This document shows, piece by piece, positions 1 to 6,072 of a stretch of DNA of 7,917 bases; position 1 is the stretch's first letter, and every line of letters begins with the position of its first letter. The stretch comes from JBOHUX01 sp050734915. Its GTDB lineage: Bacteria; Chloroflexota; Dormibacteria; Dormibacterales; Dormibacteraceae. Both the position numbers and the translations under genes were made by a program. The stretch lies in the NCBI GenBank assembly GCA_050734915.1, contig JBOHUX010000113.1, forward strand, positions 1 through 7,917. The letters run 5' to 3'. Under the pieces are notes generated by a model. That model was given only the letters and a program-made list of their open reading frames with translations. It made no database searches and had not been told where the DNA came from.

Positions 1-826
1 CCGTCGGGCGCCGAGACCCCGACAGGGTGAGCAGCTCGCTGGTGCTGTCGAACCCATGCTGGGAGCCGAAGGAGCCCTCCCGCTCCAGCTCGGGGGTGGG
101 CCGGATCCCCGCTTCCTGAAGCGCGGCACGGTAGCCGGCGGCCCGCAGCCGGCAGGCGACGAAGCCGGACGGACCGTTGACCAGGGCGATTCGGCTGTGC
201 CCCGCCCCGAGCAGCAGCCTGGTCATCTGGAAGATCGCTTGATCGTGGTCACAATCCACCCACGCCACGCCCTGCCGGGGTTCCCGGTGCCCCACCACGA
301 CGGTGGGGGTGGCCTGCTCCAGCAGGCGGTCCAGGATCTCGTCGTCCGCGCGGACGTCAGGCAGGATGACCCCGTCCAGCCGGCCTTGCGATATCTCCCG
401 CAGCACCCGACCGCGGCGCTGCTCGCTGGCCGGGACGGTGATCAGTGTGAGCATGTAGTCACGCTCGGTCAGAGCATCCCCGACCGATCCGATCAGCTCC
501 GGATAGATAGGGTGCGCGAAGAGCTCCGAAGCGGCGGCAGCAAAGACGAGCCCGATCGCGTAGCTGCGCCCGGACGGAAGGTTGCGCGCGAAGAAGCTGG
601 CGCGGAAGCCCTCCGCGTCGACGATCTCCTGGATGCGGGCCCTGGTGGGCACCCCCACCCCGGGCTGGCCGTTGATAACCCGCGACACGGTGCCCGCGGA
701 GACACCAGCCAGCCGGGCGATGTCATGGATGGTCACCCGCCGGGAGGCTGTCAACGCACGCGCCCCGCCGCTCGCGGTGGAGCCGGACTGGACTCCGGGC
801 GCTCGGGCACGCGCATCGTCGGCCAT
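1..826 (-). CDS. LacI-family transcriptional repressor (3' end cut by window edge)
   Basis: DNA-binding repressor that probably responds to a sugar. The 275 codons seen start with an HTH (about residues 31-52, VTIHDIARLAGVSAGTVSRV), the LacI signature. A hinge with Leu83 follows (ARNLPSGRS), then the periplasmic-binding-protein-like ligand domain: IGLVFAAA near 91, GRLDGVILPDVRADDE, and HSRIALVNGPSG. Reading stops at SRRPT, the point where the family normally continues into an AIF..ND segment, so roughly 60-75 residues are missing. The ATG at 826 has no clear Shine-Dalgarno. It lies 33 nt after the stop of the enzyme gene, so translation may depend on coupling. TTG or GTG starts at residues 26 and 31 would shorten only a non-conserved Ala/Arg-rich leader. 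Lying downstream of the enzyme gene on the same strand, with LacI-type palindromes at that gene's promoter, suggests it is a local autoregulated repressor. Family assignment is secure; the ligand is unknown. Confidence 0.95.
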   Translation of the reverse strand, partial: MADDARARAPGVQSGSTASGGARALTASRRVTIHDIARLAGVSAGTVSRVINGQPGVGVPTRARIQEIVDAEGFRASFFARNLPSGRSYAIGLVFAAAASELFAHPIYPELIGSVGDALTERDYMLTLITVPASEQRRGRVLREISQGRLDGVILPDVRADDEILDRLLEQATPTVVVGHREPRQGVAWVDCDHDQAIFQMTRLLLGAGHSRIALVNGPSGFVACRLRAAGYRAALQEAGIRPTPELEREGSFGSQHGFDSTSELLTLSGSRRPT

Positions 827-859
827 CGCGCCCGGCCGGCTCGCGAAGTAGACCGCTGC

Positions 860-3031
860 CTAAGTGTGGACTGCGAGGTTGTCAACGTTGAGCTGGCCGG
901 GGCCGGCGATGAAGACCTTGAAGCTGCTGAGGCCCTTGTGGAGCGAGATCGTGCCGATCGTCGCGGTGGCGAAGGTCGTCCACGACCCGGTGGGAACCAG
1001 GTTGCCAGAGCACTGCTGGGGGGCGCCGTTCACCGTCACGCAGATGGTCGCGTTCGTATTGGGGGTCGCGTATCTGACATCCAGTCGATAAGTCCCGGCG
1101 GGTAGGTAGACATCCTTGAACCGGAACCATTCCACGCCTGGGTTCACCCAGCCGACGAAGTACTGGTAGGTCCCGCCCACCTGACCCACGCTGAGGTCGT
1201 TGTACGTCGAGGCGCAGCCGCTGTTGGCGGGGCTGGTGACGCGGTAGGCGCCGCCCAGGTTGCCGCTCGTCCCGGTGTAGTAGTCGTCGGCGGCCTCCGC
1301 CTCCAGCGTCACCGAGGTGCGATTCGGATTCGAATAGCGCTGCACGATGTTGAGGGACTGGTTCGGGTAGTCGATCGTGTTCTGATCGCCGGCCTGCGTG
1401 CATCCATGAGGGTCGTTGCCTTCGACGCTCCGGTAGTAGCCGGCACTCTCGATCACATTGGTCCAGCCTTCGAGCAGGACCAGGTTCGTGGCCTTTTGCT
1501 GGTCCAGATACGAGATGAGACCGTTGCCATGCCAGCGTGGGACCTCGAGGCAGCTGGATCCGCAGCCGGGCCCGGTGTTCTGGGGCCACGATCTGAGCGA
1601 AGGTGCGACGGTGGCTGCCGTGTATCCCCCGTAGCGCGCGGCCGGAAGGGTTCCCGTTCCCTGGCTCGGGTCGTACCAGCTGAAGACGGCATCGACGTGA
1701 CCGGGAAGAGTGGTGTCCGCGTTGTAGAAGCCCTGGGTGACGGCGATGAAGGGATCGAACCCGTAGGTGGCCTGGGTCTGCGAGCGCAGGTAGTCGAGGG
1801 CGCGGGAGAGGTTCCCCTGCAAGTTGGTGAAGTGGGTGACCGGGTCCCACATGAAGACCAGGGGGCGGCCGCTGATGGTGCCGTCCAGGCTGCGCGGGAT
1901 GTTGGCGTAGAAGATGTTCCAGCGGTCCTGCCACATGTAGGTCTGCCAGAGGCTGGCGTTGCTCATGTCGAAGTTCTGGCCGGTCACGCTGTAGTACTGA
2001 TCGCCCACGGTCGGGAAGTCATCGAACATGGACACCTTCATGGCCGAGCCGCGAAGGTTGATGGCCGTGACCAGCTTGGAGAGCTGATTCGGGCACATGT
2101 CCCCGCTCCCGTGCATCTCCGTCGGGCTTGTCGACCAGCAACCCCGGTTGTGGGCGGCGATGGTGGTGATGCCGGCGTGGTCGAGCTCCTCCACCTGGTC
2201 GGTCCACCACGCCTGGTCGTCGCGGTTCCACGGCGTGAACAGGGGACGATCGCACTGGCGCTCGGTCATGACCTCGCCCGGCTTGTTGGGGTTGTCGGGC
2301 CCCTCGTTGCATGCCTCTGTCCGCTCGTACCCGAAGACGGGTATCAGTCTCGCGGTACCGCTCCCCACCCCCTCGCTACCGCTGACGGCGACGTTGGTGA
2401 ACTCGCAATCAGCCGCATAGGTTCCCACCCCGATTTTCCCGTCCGGGTAGATGTTGGTCCCCAGCGAGAGGATGGGATCGAGTGTCTCGTTCCCCTGCTT
2501 GTAGGACACCGATACGGTGCCACGCGTGACGGCGAGCCTCAAGTGGTAGTACGCCCCGCCGTCGGCGATCGGCGCATGCGCGCCGTTCGGGGTCCAGGTC
2601 TGGACGATGGATGGATACGGCGCGCTGACCCGGACCTGATTGGTCTCGTGCATGATGTCGACTCGGTAGTCGTCGTTGTTGTTGGCGCCGGTGTAGATGA
2701 TCTTGCATTCCTGCGAGCTGCCCATCATCCAGATGTCGGCGTCGATCGTGTAGGCGCTCGCGTTGGAGGCGACGCCGATCCAGGAGCGATCGATCCCGGT
2801 GTTGTCGCAGGAGCCGCCCGGATGGCAGTTGGTGTAGTGGCTGGCCGCAGTGACGCCCCAGTCGCCCGAGGCGGGGTTCCAGTTGTTGGCCCCGTCCGTG
2901 AACGTCTCGTTGAGGAACGTGGAGTCGGCTGCCACCGGGCGCGGCGGCCCCACCTGGAGGCCAATCGCGATCGCGAGCACCGCGATCCCCGCGACCCAGG
3001 CACCCACGCGGAATGCGCCAGACCACCTCAT
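860..3031 (-). CDS. Secreted DUF5010/GH99-like putative glycoside hydrolase with C-terminal carbohydrate-binding module
   Basis: Predicted extracellular protein of 723 aa. Residues 1-35 form a Sec signal peptide: MRWSGAFRVG, then the hydrophobic stretch AVLAIAIGL, with likely cleavage after VAA. Residues about 37-217 look like a jelly-roll (LamG/DUF1080-like) domain: LNETFTDGANNW at the start, then DYRVDIM, YYHLRLAVTRGTVSVSY and GKIGVGTYAADCEFTNVAV. Residues about 227-568 resemble a GH99/GH71-like barrel of the DUF5010 type: RLIPVFGYER, HAGITTIAAHN, MKVSMFDDFPT, RPLVFMWDPV and LVLLEGWTNVIESAGYYR. The two acidic residues of EGWTNVIE (521 and 528) stand where endomannosidase-like barrels carry an E-W...E motif. 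Residues about 574-723 are a CBM6/CBM35-like beta-sandwich: LEAEAADDY, GVEWFRFKDVYLPAGTY, LNVDNLAV. Many Cys fit an exported fold. The ATG at 3031 was chosen because GGGGAGG precedes it by 9 nt. A longer start at 3100 would run through the operator and -10 box. Gene call is firm, substrate unknown, domain naming moderate. Confidence 0.88.
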   Translation of the reverse strand: MRWSGAFRVGAWVAGIAVLAIAIGLQVGPPRPVAADSTFLNETFTDGANNWNPASGDWGVTAASHYTNCHPGGSCDNTGIDRSWIGVASNASAYTIDADIWMMGSSQECKIIYTGANNNDDYRVDIMHETNQVRVSAPYPSIVQTWTPNGAHAPIADGGAYYHLRLAVTRGTVSVSYKQGNETLDPILSLGTNIYPDGKIGVGTYAADCEFTNVAVSGSEGVGSGTARLIPVFGYERTEACNEGPDNPNKPGEVMTERQCDRPLFTPWNRDDQAWWTDQVEELDHAGITTIAAHNRGCWSTSPTEMHGSGDMCPNQLSKLVTAINLRGSAMKVSMFDDFPTVGDQYYSVTGQNFDMSNASLWQTYMWQDRWNIFYANIPRSLDGTISGRPLVFMWDPVTHFTNLQGNLSRALDYLRSQTQATYGFDPFIAVTQGFYNADTTLPGHVDAVFSWYDPSQGTGTLPAARYGGYTAATVAPSLRSWPQNTGPGCGSSCLEVPRWHGNGLISYLDQQKATNLVLLEGWTNVIESAGYYRSVEGNDPHGCTQAGDQNTIDYPNQSLNIVQRYSNPNRTSVTLEAEAADDYYTGTSGNLGGAYRVTSPANSGCASTYNDLSVGQVGGTYQYFVGWVNPGVEWFRFKDVYLPAGTYRLDVRYATPNTNATICVTVNGAPQQCSGNLVPTGSWTTFATATIGTISLHKGLSSFKVFIAGPGQLNVDNLAVHT

Positions 3032-3040
3032 CGGACCGCA

Positions 3041-3047
3041 CCTCCCC
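3041..3047 (-). promoter_or_regulatory. Ribosome binding site of the secreted enzyme gene
   Basis: GGGGAGG lies 9 nt before the ATG at 3031-3029. It decides the start in favour of the 723-aa form, because no such site precedes the in-frame ATG at 3100. Confidence 0.85.
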
Positions 3048-3068
3048 GCGACCGGCAGGCCGCGCAAT

Positions 3069-3087
3069 CGGTTTAGTAAACCGGTTT
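3069..3087 (-). promoter_or_regulatory. Overlapping palindromic operators, LacI type
   Basis: Two perfect palindromes overlap. CGGTTTAGTAAACCG (3069-3083) has 7-bp arms around one central base. AAACCGGTTT (3078-3087) has the central CG step typical of LacI-family operators. They lie just downstream of the -10 box, over the predicted transcription start, where a bound repressor would block RNA polymerase. The LacI gene at the end of the same transcription unit is the natural candidate to bind here. I noticed no second copy in the window. The palindromes are seen directly; the binding protein is inferred. Confidence 0.75.
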
Positions 3088-3091
3088 TGTG

Positions 3092-3120
3092 ATTGTGCAC
3101 ACGAGGCGTGGCCCTGTCAA
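3092..3120 (-). promoter_or_regulatory. Sigma70-type promoter of the enzyme-lacI unit
   Basis: On the minus strand TTGACA (3120-3115, perfect -35) is followed after exactly 17 nt by CACAAT (3097-3092, 4 of 6 matches to TATAAT). This predicts transcription starting near 3085, inside the palindromes, with a leader of about 54 nt before the ATG at 3031. The strong -35 and the operator at +1 form a classic repressible promoter. Confidence 0.75.
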
Positions 3121-3264
3121 TAGCCCGGCTTCGGGGCGACCGCCTACGTCCTTCCTGAGGGGCTTCTCGTGGGTGGCCTCACACTCGGTCGGGGAGAGCA
3201 GCATCCCGACGCGGAGCCTGACCGCCCCCATGGGCAAGACCGGCATGTCCAGTTGGGCCCAGCT

Positions 3265-3293
3265 ACCGGTGCTGGTGGAGGGCCGCCACCGGT
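3265..3293 (-). terminator. Inverted repeat at the end of the histidine kinase gene (weak terminator candidate)
   Basis: ACCGGTG (3265-3271) and CACCGGT (3287-3293) pair as a 7-bp stem with a 15-nt loop that can partly pair internally. It overlaps the last base of the kinase stop codon and has no T run after it, so a terminator role is only tentative. The rest of the gap between the kinase and the enzyme promoter (3121-3264) holds no gene or clear element that I can see. Confidence 0.25.
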
Positions 3294-4282
3294 CATTCGC
3301 CGGCTGAGGGGGAAACCTCCGCGAGGGCGGGCAGGGTGAGAAGGAAGGCGCTGCCCTCGCCCAGCCGGCTCGAGACCCGCAGCTCACCGCCGAGCCGCTC
3401 CGCCAGCCGCCTGGACAGGGCGAGACCGAGCCCTGTGCCGCCGTCACTTGCCTCCGAGTCGATCTGCGTGAACTCCTCGAAGACCCACTGCTGGCGGTCG
3501 GGGGCGATGCCGATGCCGGTGTCGCGCACCTCGAGGTCCACGGCGCCTCCGGACCGGCGGGCCGTCACCTCGATGGTTCCCCGGGAGGGGGTGAACTTGA
3601 CCGCATTGGAGATCAGGTTGAGCAGGATCTGGATCATCCGGCGCCGGTTGGCCTCCACCGTCAGATCACCCTCGACCTCGACGGAGAGGGTGAGCCTCTT
3701 GGCGTCGATCATCGGGCGCAGGCTCCCGACGGCCTCCTCGACCGCCTCCTTCACCCTCACCGGCTCGCGGCTGATCTCCATCTGGCCGGCGGCCGCCTTG
3801 GAAAGGTCCAGGAGATCGTTGATCAGCGCCAGCAGGTGGTCACCGCTCGACCTGATGTGGTGGACGTAGCGCCGCTGGCGGTCGGTCAGAGGCCCCGCCA
3901 TCTCGCCCTCGAGGAGTTGCGCGAAGCCGAGCACCGAGTTGAGCGGGGTCCGGAGCTCGTGGCTGACGGAGGTCAGGAACCAGTCCCGCGCCTCGATGTC
4001 GGCCGGCCCGGCGGGGACACCCGGGCTGGGCCCCGGCCGGCCCCGATCGGCCCGGTCGCCGGCAGCCCGCGGGCTCACCTTCGCACTCCCCCGCGCGGTC
4101 CCAGTGCCCCGGAGGCGGTCGAGGCCCGATTCCCGCACCACCCACGTCCGGCCTCGCCGGATCGCCTCCAGATCGCCGGACGCGGCCAGCCGGCGAAGCC
4201 GGGAAGCCGGCACCCCCAGGCGGCTGGCGGCCTGCCTCAAGGTCAGCTCCGGGTCAGGGGCGCCGACGCCCGTGATCCCCAC
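3293..4282 (-). CDS. Soluble histidine kinase with N-terminal excisionase/MerR-like HTH
   Basis: Predicted 329-aa cytoplasmic sensor kinase with no membrane segment. Residues about 12-59 form a winged HTH of the excisionase/MerR kind: LTLRQAASRLGVPASRLRRL, then AIRRGRTWVVRESGL. A Pro/Gly/Arg-rich linker follows (about 60-92). Next is a HisKA dimerisation domain with H-box FLTSVSHELRTPLN (phospho-acceptor His108). The HATPase_c domain has N-box LLNLISNAVKF (Asn226), G1 DTGIGI (254-259), F-box VFEEF (267-271) and G2 GGTGLGLALS (281-290). All catalytic boxes are intact. The GTG at 4282 was chosen because GGGAGG stands 9 nt before it and the strong GC3 bias begins there. Upstream ATGs at 4303, 4348 and 4357 lie in DNA with weak GC3 bias. 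No response regulator is present, so its partner is unknown. It is divergent from the peptide gene. A DNA-binding HTH joined directly to a kinase core is uncommon, so DNA binding, rather than a protein-protein role, is inference. Confidence 0.9.
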   Translation of the reverse strand: MGITGVGAPDPELTLRQAASRLGVPASRLRRLAASGDLEAIRRGRTWVVRESGLDRLRGTGTARGSAKVSPRAAGDRADRGRPGPSPGVPAGPADIEARDWFLTSVSHELRTPLNSVLGFAQLLEGEMAGPLTDRQRRYVHHIRSSGDHLLALINDLLDLSKAAAGQMEISREPVRVKEAVEEAVGSLRPMIDAKRLTLSVEVEGDLTVEANRRRMIQILLNLISNAVKFTPSRGTIEVTARRSGGAVDLEVRDTGIGIAPDRQQWVFEEFTQIDSEASDGGTGLGLALSRRLAERLGGELRVSSRLGEGSAFLLTLPALAEVSPSAGE

Positions 4283-4291
4283 TCCGAGCGC

Positions 4292-4297
4292 CCTCCC
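4292..4297 (-). promoter_or_regulatory. Ribosome binding site selecting the GTG start of the kinase
   Basis: GGGAGG sits 9 nt before GTG (4282-4280). The candidate ATGs further upstream have poor spacing to any purine-rich site: GGAGG is 3 nt from the ATG at 4357 and 12 nt from the ATG at 4348. Confidence 0.6.
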
Positions 4298-4318
4298 GTG
4301 CATTCGGTCCAAGAAAAC

Positions 4319-4349
4319 TTGACCATCACACTGTACATCGCGGTACATC
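4319..4349 (+). promoter_or_regulatory. Possible promoter of the peptide gene
   Basis: TTGACC (4319-4324, 5 of 6 matches to the -35 consensus) is followed after 19 nt by TACATC (4344-4349), a weak -10. The predicted start near 4356 gives a leader of about 35 nt that ends in the peptide gene's ribosome binding site. The long spacer and poor -10 suggest dependence on an activator, or that I have misplaced the -10. On the other strand TACAGT (4335-4330) could be the -10 of the kinase gene. Confidence 0.35.
4332..4349. promoter_or_regulatory. Candidate operator between kinase and peptide genes
   Basis: The segment holds an inverted repeat TGTAC-ATCGCG-GTACA (4332-4347). It can also be read as GTACATC twice, starting at 4333 and 4343, exactly 10 bp or one helical turn apart. 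It covers the likely -10 regions of both divergent genes. A bound dimer could control both at once. Candidate binders are the XRE-TPR regulator and the HTH of the kinase; the sequence does not decide between them. Confidence 0.45.
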
Positions 4350-4378
4350 CCTCCCATGAGCCTCCGGGGGGGCAAGTT

Positions 4379-4383
4379 GGAGG
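4379..4383 (+). promoter_or_regulatory. Ribosome binding site of the peptide gene
   Basis: GGAGG lies 7 nt before the ATG at 4391, which is ideal spacing. It is strong support that this very short ORF is translated. Confidence 0.8.
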
Positions 4384-4390
4384 ATCCGCC

Positions 4391-4486
4391 ATGCGGAAGG
4401 TAGCCATCTCGTTGTTGCTGTCGGCCAGCGCGCTCATCGTCTTCGCCACCTCGGTCTGGGCAGACCCCTGGCCGCCCGGCGTCTGA
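4391..4486 (+). CDS. 31-aa secreted signal-peptide precursor (putative quorum-sensing pheromone)
   Basis: Very short gene with a strong ribosome binding site. The product starts with MRKVAISLLLSASALIVFAT: a basic N-terminus (R2, K3), a hydrophobic core (about residues 4-19), then SVWA, which fits the V-x-A rule for signal peptidase I. Cleavage after Ala24 would release the heptapeptide DPWPPGV, rich in Pro with one Trp. The size, export signal and short C-terminal product match precursors of RRNPP pheromones such as PapR and NprX. The next gene, 61 bp downstream on the same strand, encodes an HTH-TPR regulator, the receptor type used by those systems. I do not recognise the peptide itself. 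An alternative is a small exported or membrane peptide with no signalling role. Translation is well supported; the signal function is inference from architecture and context. Confidence 0.72.
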   Translation: MRKVAISLLLSASALIVFATSVWADPWPPGV

Positions 4487-4510
4487 CGCAGCTCTACCCC
4501 AGGAGCGGGG

Positions 4511-4543
4511 TTGCCCTGAGGTCGCTGTCGGATTACAGTCCGA
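4511..4543 (+). promoter_or_regulatory. Promoter of the XRE-TPR regulator with inverted repeat over the -10
   Basis: TTGCCC (4511-4516, 4 of 6) and TACAGT (4534-4539, 4 of 6) are 17 nt apart. Transcription would begin around 4546-4548, at or next to the GTG start codon, which would make the mRNA leaderless. An inverted repeat TCGGA-TTACAG-TCCGA (4528-4543) covers the -10 and has the same 5-6-5 layout as the repeat at 4332-4347, though a different sequence. It could be an autoregulatory site. Short repeats like this can arise by chance. Confidence 0.5.
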
Positions 4544-4547
4544 TGCT

Positions 4548-5930
4548 GTGGCGCGATCCGCTCGGCGACCCCGACTCCGGGGCGTCCTCATCCGCCCCGA
4601 CGCCATCCGGCTGGCGAGGCTGGAGGCCGGCCTCAGCCTGGCTGAGCTGGGTGCCGGTCACGTCTCCAGGTCCGCGATCCACCAGATCGAGACCGGCCGC
4701 GTCCAGCCGTCGCGGCCGACGCTGGCTCTGATCGCCCGCCGGACACGCAAGCCGATCGACTACTTCGTCACGCCGGCGATCCCGTCGCCGCGCCCGGCGG
4801 GGCTCGAGACGGCGATCGCGGGACTGGCGCATGCCGTCATGACCGGCCAGCTCCGCTCTGCCATCGCCGCCGCCGACGATCTGCTGGCGCGGCGGATCGA
4901 TCCCCGGACCGAGGCCGAGGCCAGGTTCTGGCTCGGCCAGGCCAGGACCCGCGCCTCTCAATCGCCGGCCGGGCTCGGGGAGGTCCGGCGGGCGCTGCAC
5001 CTCTTTGAACATCTGGGCGACGATGCGATGGTGGTCGAGTGCCTTGACTGGGAGGCGGCGAGCCTGTACACGGCCGAGGATCCAGCCGCACTGTCGGTTG
5101 CCGAGGAGGCACTCAGGCGATGCTCTCTACTCGACTCCCGGCCGTCACAGACGTACATCCGCATTCTCACGCGGCTGGCGTCGATCCATGTCTCGCATCG
5201 GGAATGGGGGCCAGCGATCGCCCGCTATCAGGAGGCGCTGAGAGCCTCCGAGTCGCTCAAGGATCTGCGCTCGATGGCGAGCCTGGCCGACGATCTGAGC
5301 ATCGCCTGCCTGGAGACCGGTGCCCTCGGCCAGGGGGCTGCCTACGCTCGCCGGGCGCTCACCCTGCGCCGCTCCCTGGACGACCAGGAGGGCATGGCCA
5401 GGACCGAGAACAACCTCGGGCTGGCGCTCCTCCGCCAGGGCTCCCTGGGGCCAGCCGAGCGCCATCTCCAATCCTCTCTTGCCAGGGCTGAGAACCTGGC
5501 GCTCCCACACGGCCGCGCGCACGTGCTCCTGAGCCTGGCCGAGCTGTATGTGGCCCGGAACGCCCCCGGCGCCGCCCGCCGGCTCGCGGACGACGCCGTG
5601 GAACTGGCCCGAAGCTTGAACGAGCCAATAACCCAGTCCGTCGCGCACGAGCTGCTGGGCCGGTTGGCGGCCCGGCGGGGCGACCGAACCGGCGTCCAGT
5701 TGGAGTTCGAGTTGGCGATCGGGCTCCTTTCCGCCGTGGGGGCTCGTCAGCGTCTGGTCGAATGCCAGTACCGGTACGCGGAGATGCTGGAACAGCTCGG
5801 CGATCCGGACGCCGCCAGGACCCAGTTCAAGCTGGCGATCCTCGCGCTCCGACCCGACCTTGCTGGCGGCCACGACCACGGCCCGCCGTCCGGCCACCGC
5901 CTGGAGGAAGTACCCGCCGCGGCCGGATGA
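4548..5930 (+). CDS. XRE-family HTH regulator with TPR domain (RRNPP-like peptide receptor candidate)
   Basis: Predicted 460-aa cytoplasmic regulator. Residues about 17-74 form a Cro/C1-type HTH: AIRLARLEAGLSLAELG, then SRSAIHQIETGRVQPSRPTL, closing with IDYFVTP. Residues about 84-436 are helical TPR repeats, probably eight or nine. Clear examples are ASIHVSHREWGPAIARYQEA (211-230), NNLGLALLRQGSLGPAERHL (288-307) and YAEMLEQLGDPDAARTQFKL (410-429). Asn residues at 288-289 stand where RRNPP receptors often contact peptide backbone, but this is only an analogy. The length is close to NprR (HTH plus nine TPRs) and well above PlcR. The start is GTG with no Shine-Dalgarno. It coincides with the predicted transcription start, and the ATG at 4543 is out of frame. 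The peptide gene 61 bp upstream is the likely source of its ligand. Alternative: a TPR regulator sensing another protein or metabolite. Domain call is firm, ligand inferred. Confidence 0.93.
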   Translation: MARSARRPRLRGVLIRPDAIRLARLEAGLSLAELGAGHVSRSAIHQIETGRVQPSRPTLALIARRTRKPIDYFVTPAIPSPRPAGLETAIAGLAHAVMTGQLRSAIAAADDLLARRIDPRTEAEARFWLGQARTRASQSPAGLGEVRRALHLFEHLGDDAMVVECLDWEAASLYTAEDPAALSVAEEALRRCSLLDSRPSQTYIRILTRLASIHVSHREWGPAIARYQEALRASESLKDLRSMASLADDLSIACLETGALGQGAAYARRALTLRRSLDDQEGMARTENNLGLALLRQGSLGPAERHLQSSLARAENLALPHGRAHVLLSLAELYVARNAPGAARRLADDAVELARSLNEPITQSVAHELLGRLAARRGDRTGVQLEFELAIGLLSAVGARQRLVECQYRYAEMLEQLGDPDAARTQFKLAILALRPDLAGGHDHGPPSGHRLEEVPAAAG

Positions 5931-5946
5931 GCCCGCGGGCCGGCCC

Positions 5947-5967
5947 CCGCCCGCCGGATGCGGGCGG
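5947..5967. terminator. GC-rich hairpin between convergent genes (bidirectional terminator candidate)
   Basis: CCGCCCGC (5947-5954) and GCGGGCGG (5960-5967) form a perfect 8-bp stem with loop CGGAT, 16 nt after the stop of the XRE-TPR gene. There is no T run on either side, so it would be an I-shaped terminator of the kind common in high-GC bacteria. It could also stop transcription arriving on the minus strand. The remaining gap, 5968-6072, shows only a few GCCGTC-like hexamers (about 6032-6050) and no gene. Confidence 0.5.
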
Positions 5968-6072
5968 CAGGCCTGGTCGGGCGTGCCTGTCACCGCATCG
6001 GCGGGCCGGACCTGGCGAGCGGTGGGGTCAGCCGTTGCCGTCGCCGTCGCTGGGTGCCCCCTCGTCTCCCCC

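Noticed and set aside
56..1105. Long plus-strand open frame across the LacI gene and the end of the enzyme gene
   Set aside because: Antisense to two genes with clear family motifs. Its translation is Arg/Pro/Gly-rich without recognisable domains, a typical effect of high GC.
1321..1337. ATTCGGATTCGAAT palindrome-like segment inside the enzyme gene
   Set aside because: It lies within coding sequence far from any promoter and is short enough to be a coincidence.
1406..3076. 556-codon plus-strand open frame opposite the secreted enzyme
   Set aside because: It is a shadow of the enzyme gene. It has no domain signature, and the minus strand carries a signal peptide, ribosome binding site and promoter.
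3032..3100. Extended start of the enzyme gene at the ATG at 3100
   Set aside because: The added 23 codons would overlap the operators and the -10 box and lack a ribosome binding site. The ATG at 3031 has GGGGAGG at 9 nt and opens a clean signal peptide.
3101..3264. Possible gene remnant between kinase and enzyme promoter
   Set aside because: Open frames exist on both strands, but none has a ribosome binding site with a recognisable product. Apart from the promoter at its edge I see no supported feature.
3836..4486. 216-codon plus-strand frame that ends with the peptide sequence
   Set aside because: Most of it is antisense to the kinase gene. The ATG at 4391 with GGAGG at 7 nt opens a proper signal peptide, so only the last 31 codons are taken as a gene.
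4283..4606. Extended start of the kinase gene up to 4606
   Set aside because: It would run antisense through the peptide gene and into the XRE-TPR start. Just upstream of the GTG at 4282 the GC3 bias is weak, and that GTG has the best ribosome binding site.
6032..6050. GCCGTC-like tandem hexamers
   Set aside because: Too few and imperfect copies. Simple GC-rich runs of this kind are expected by chance here.
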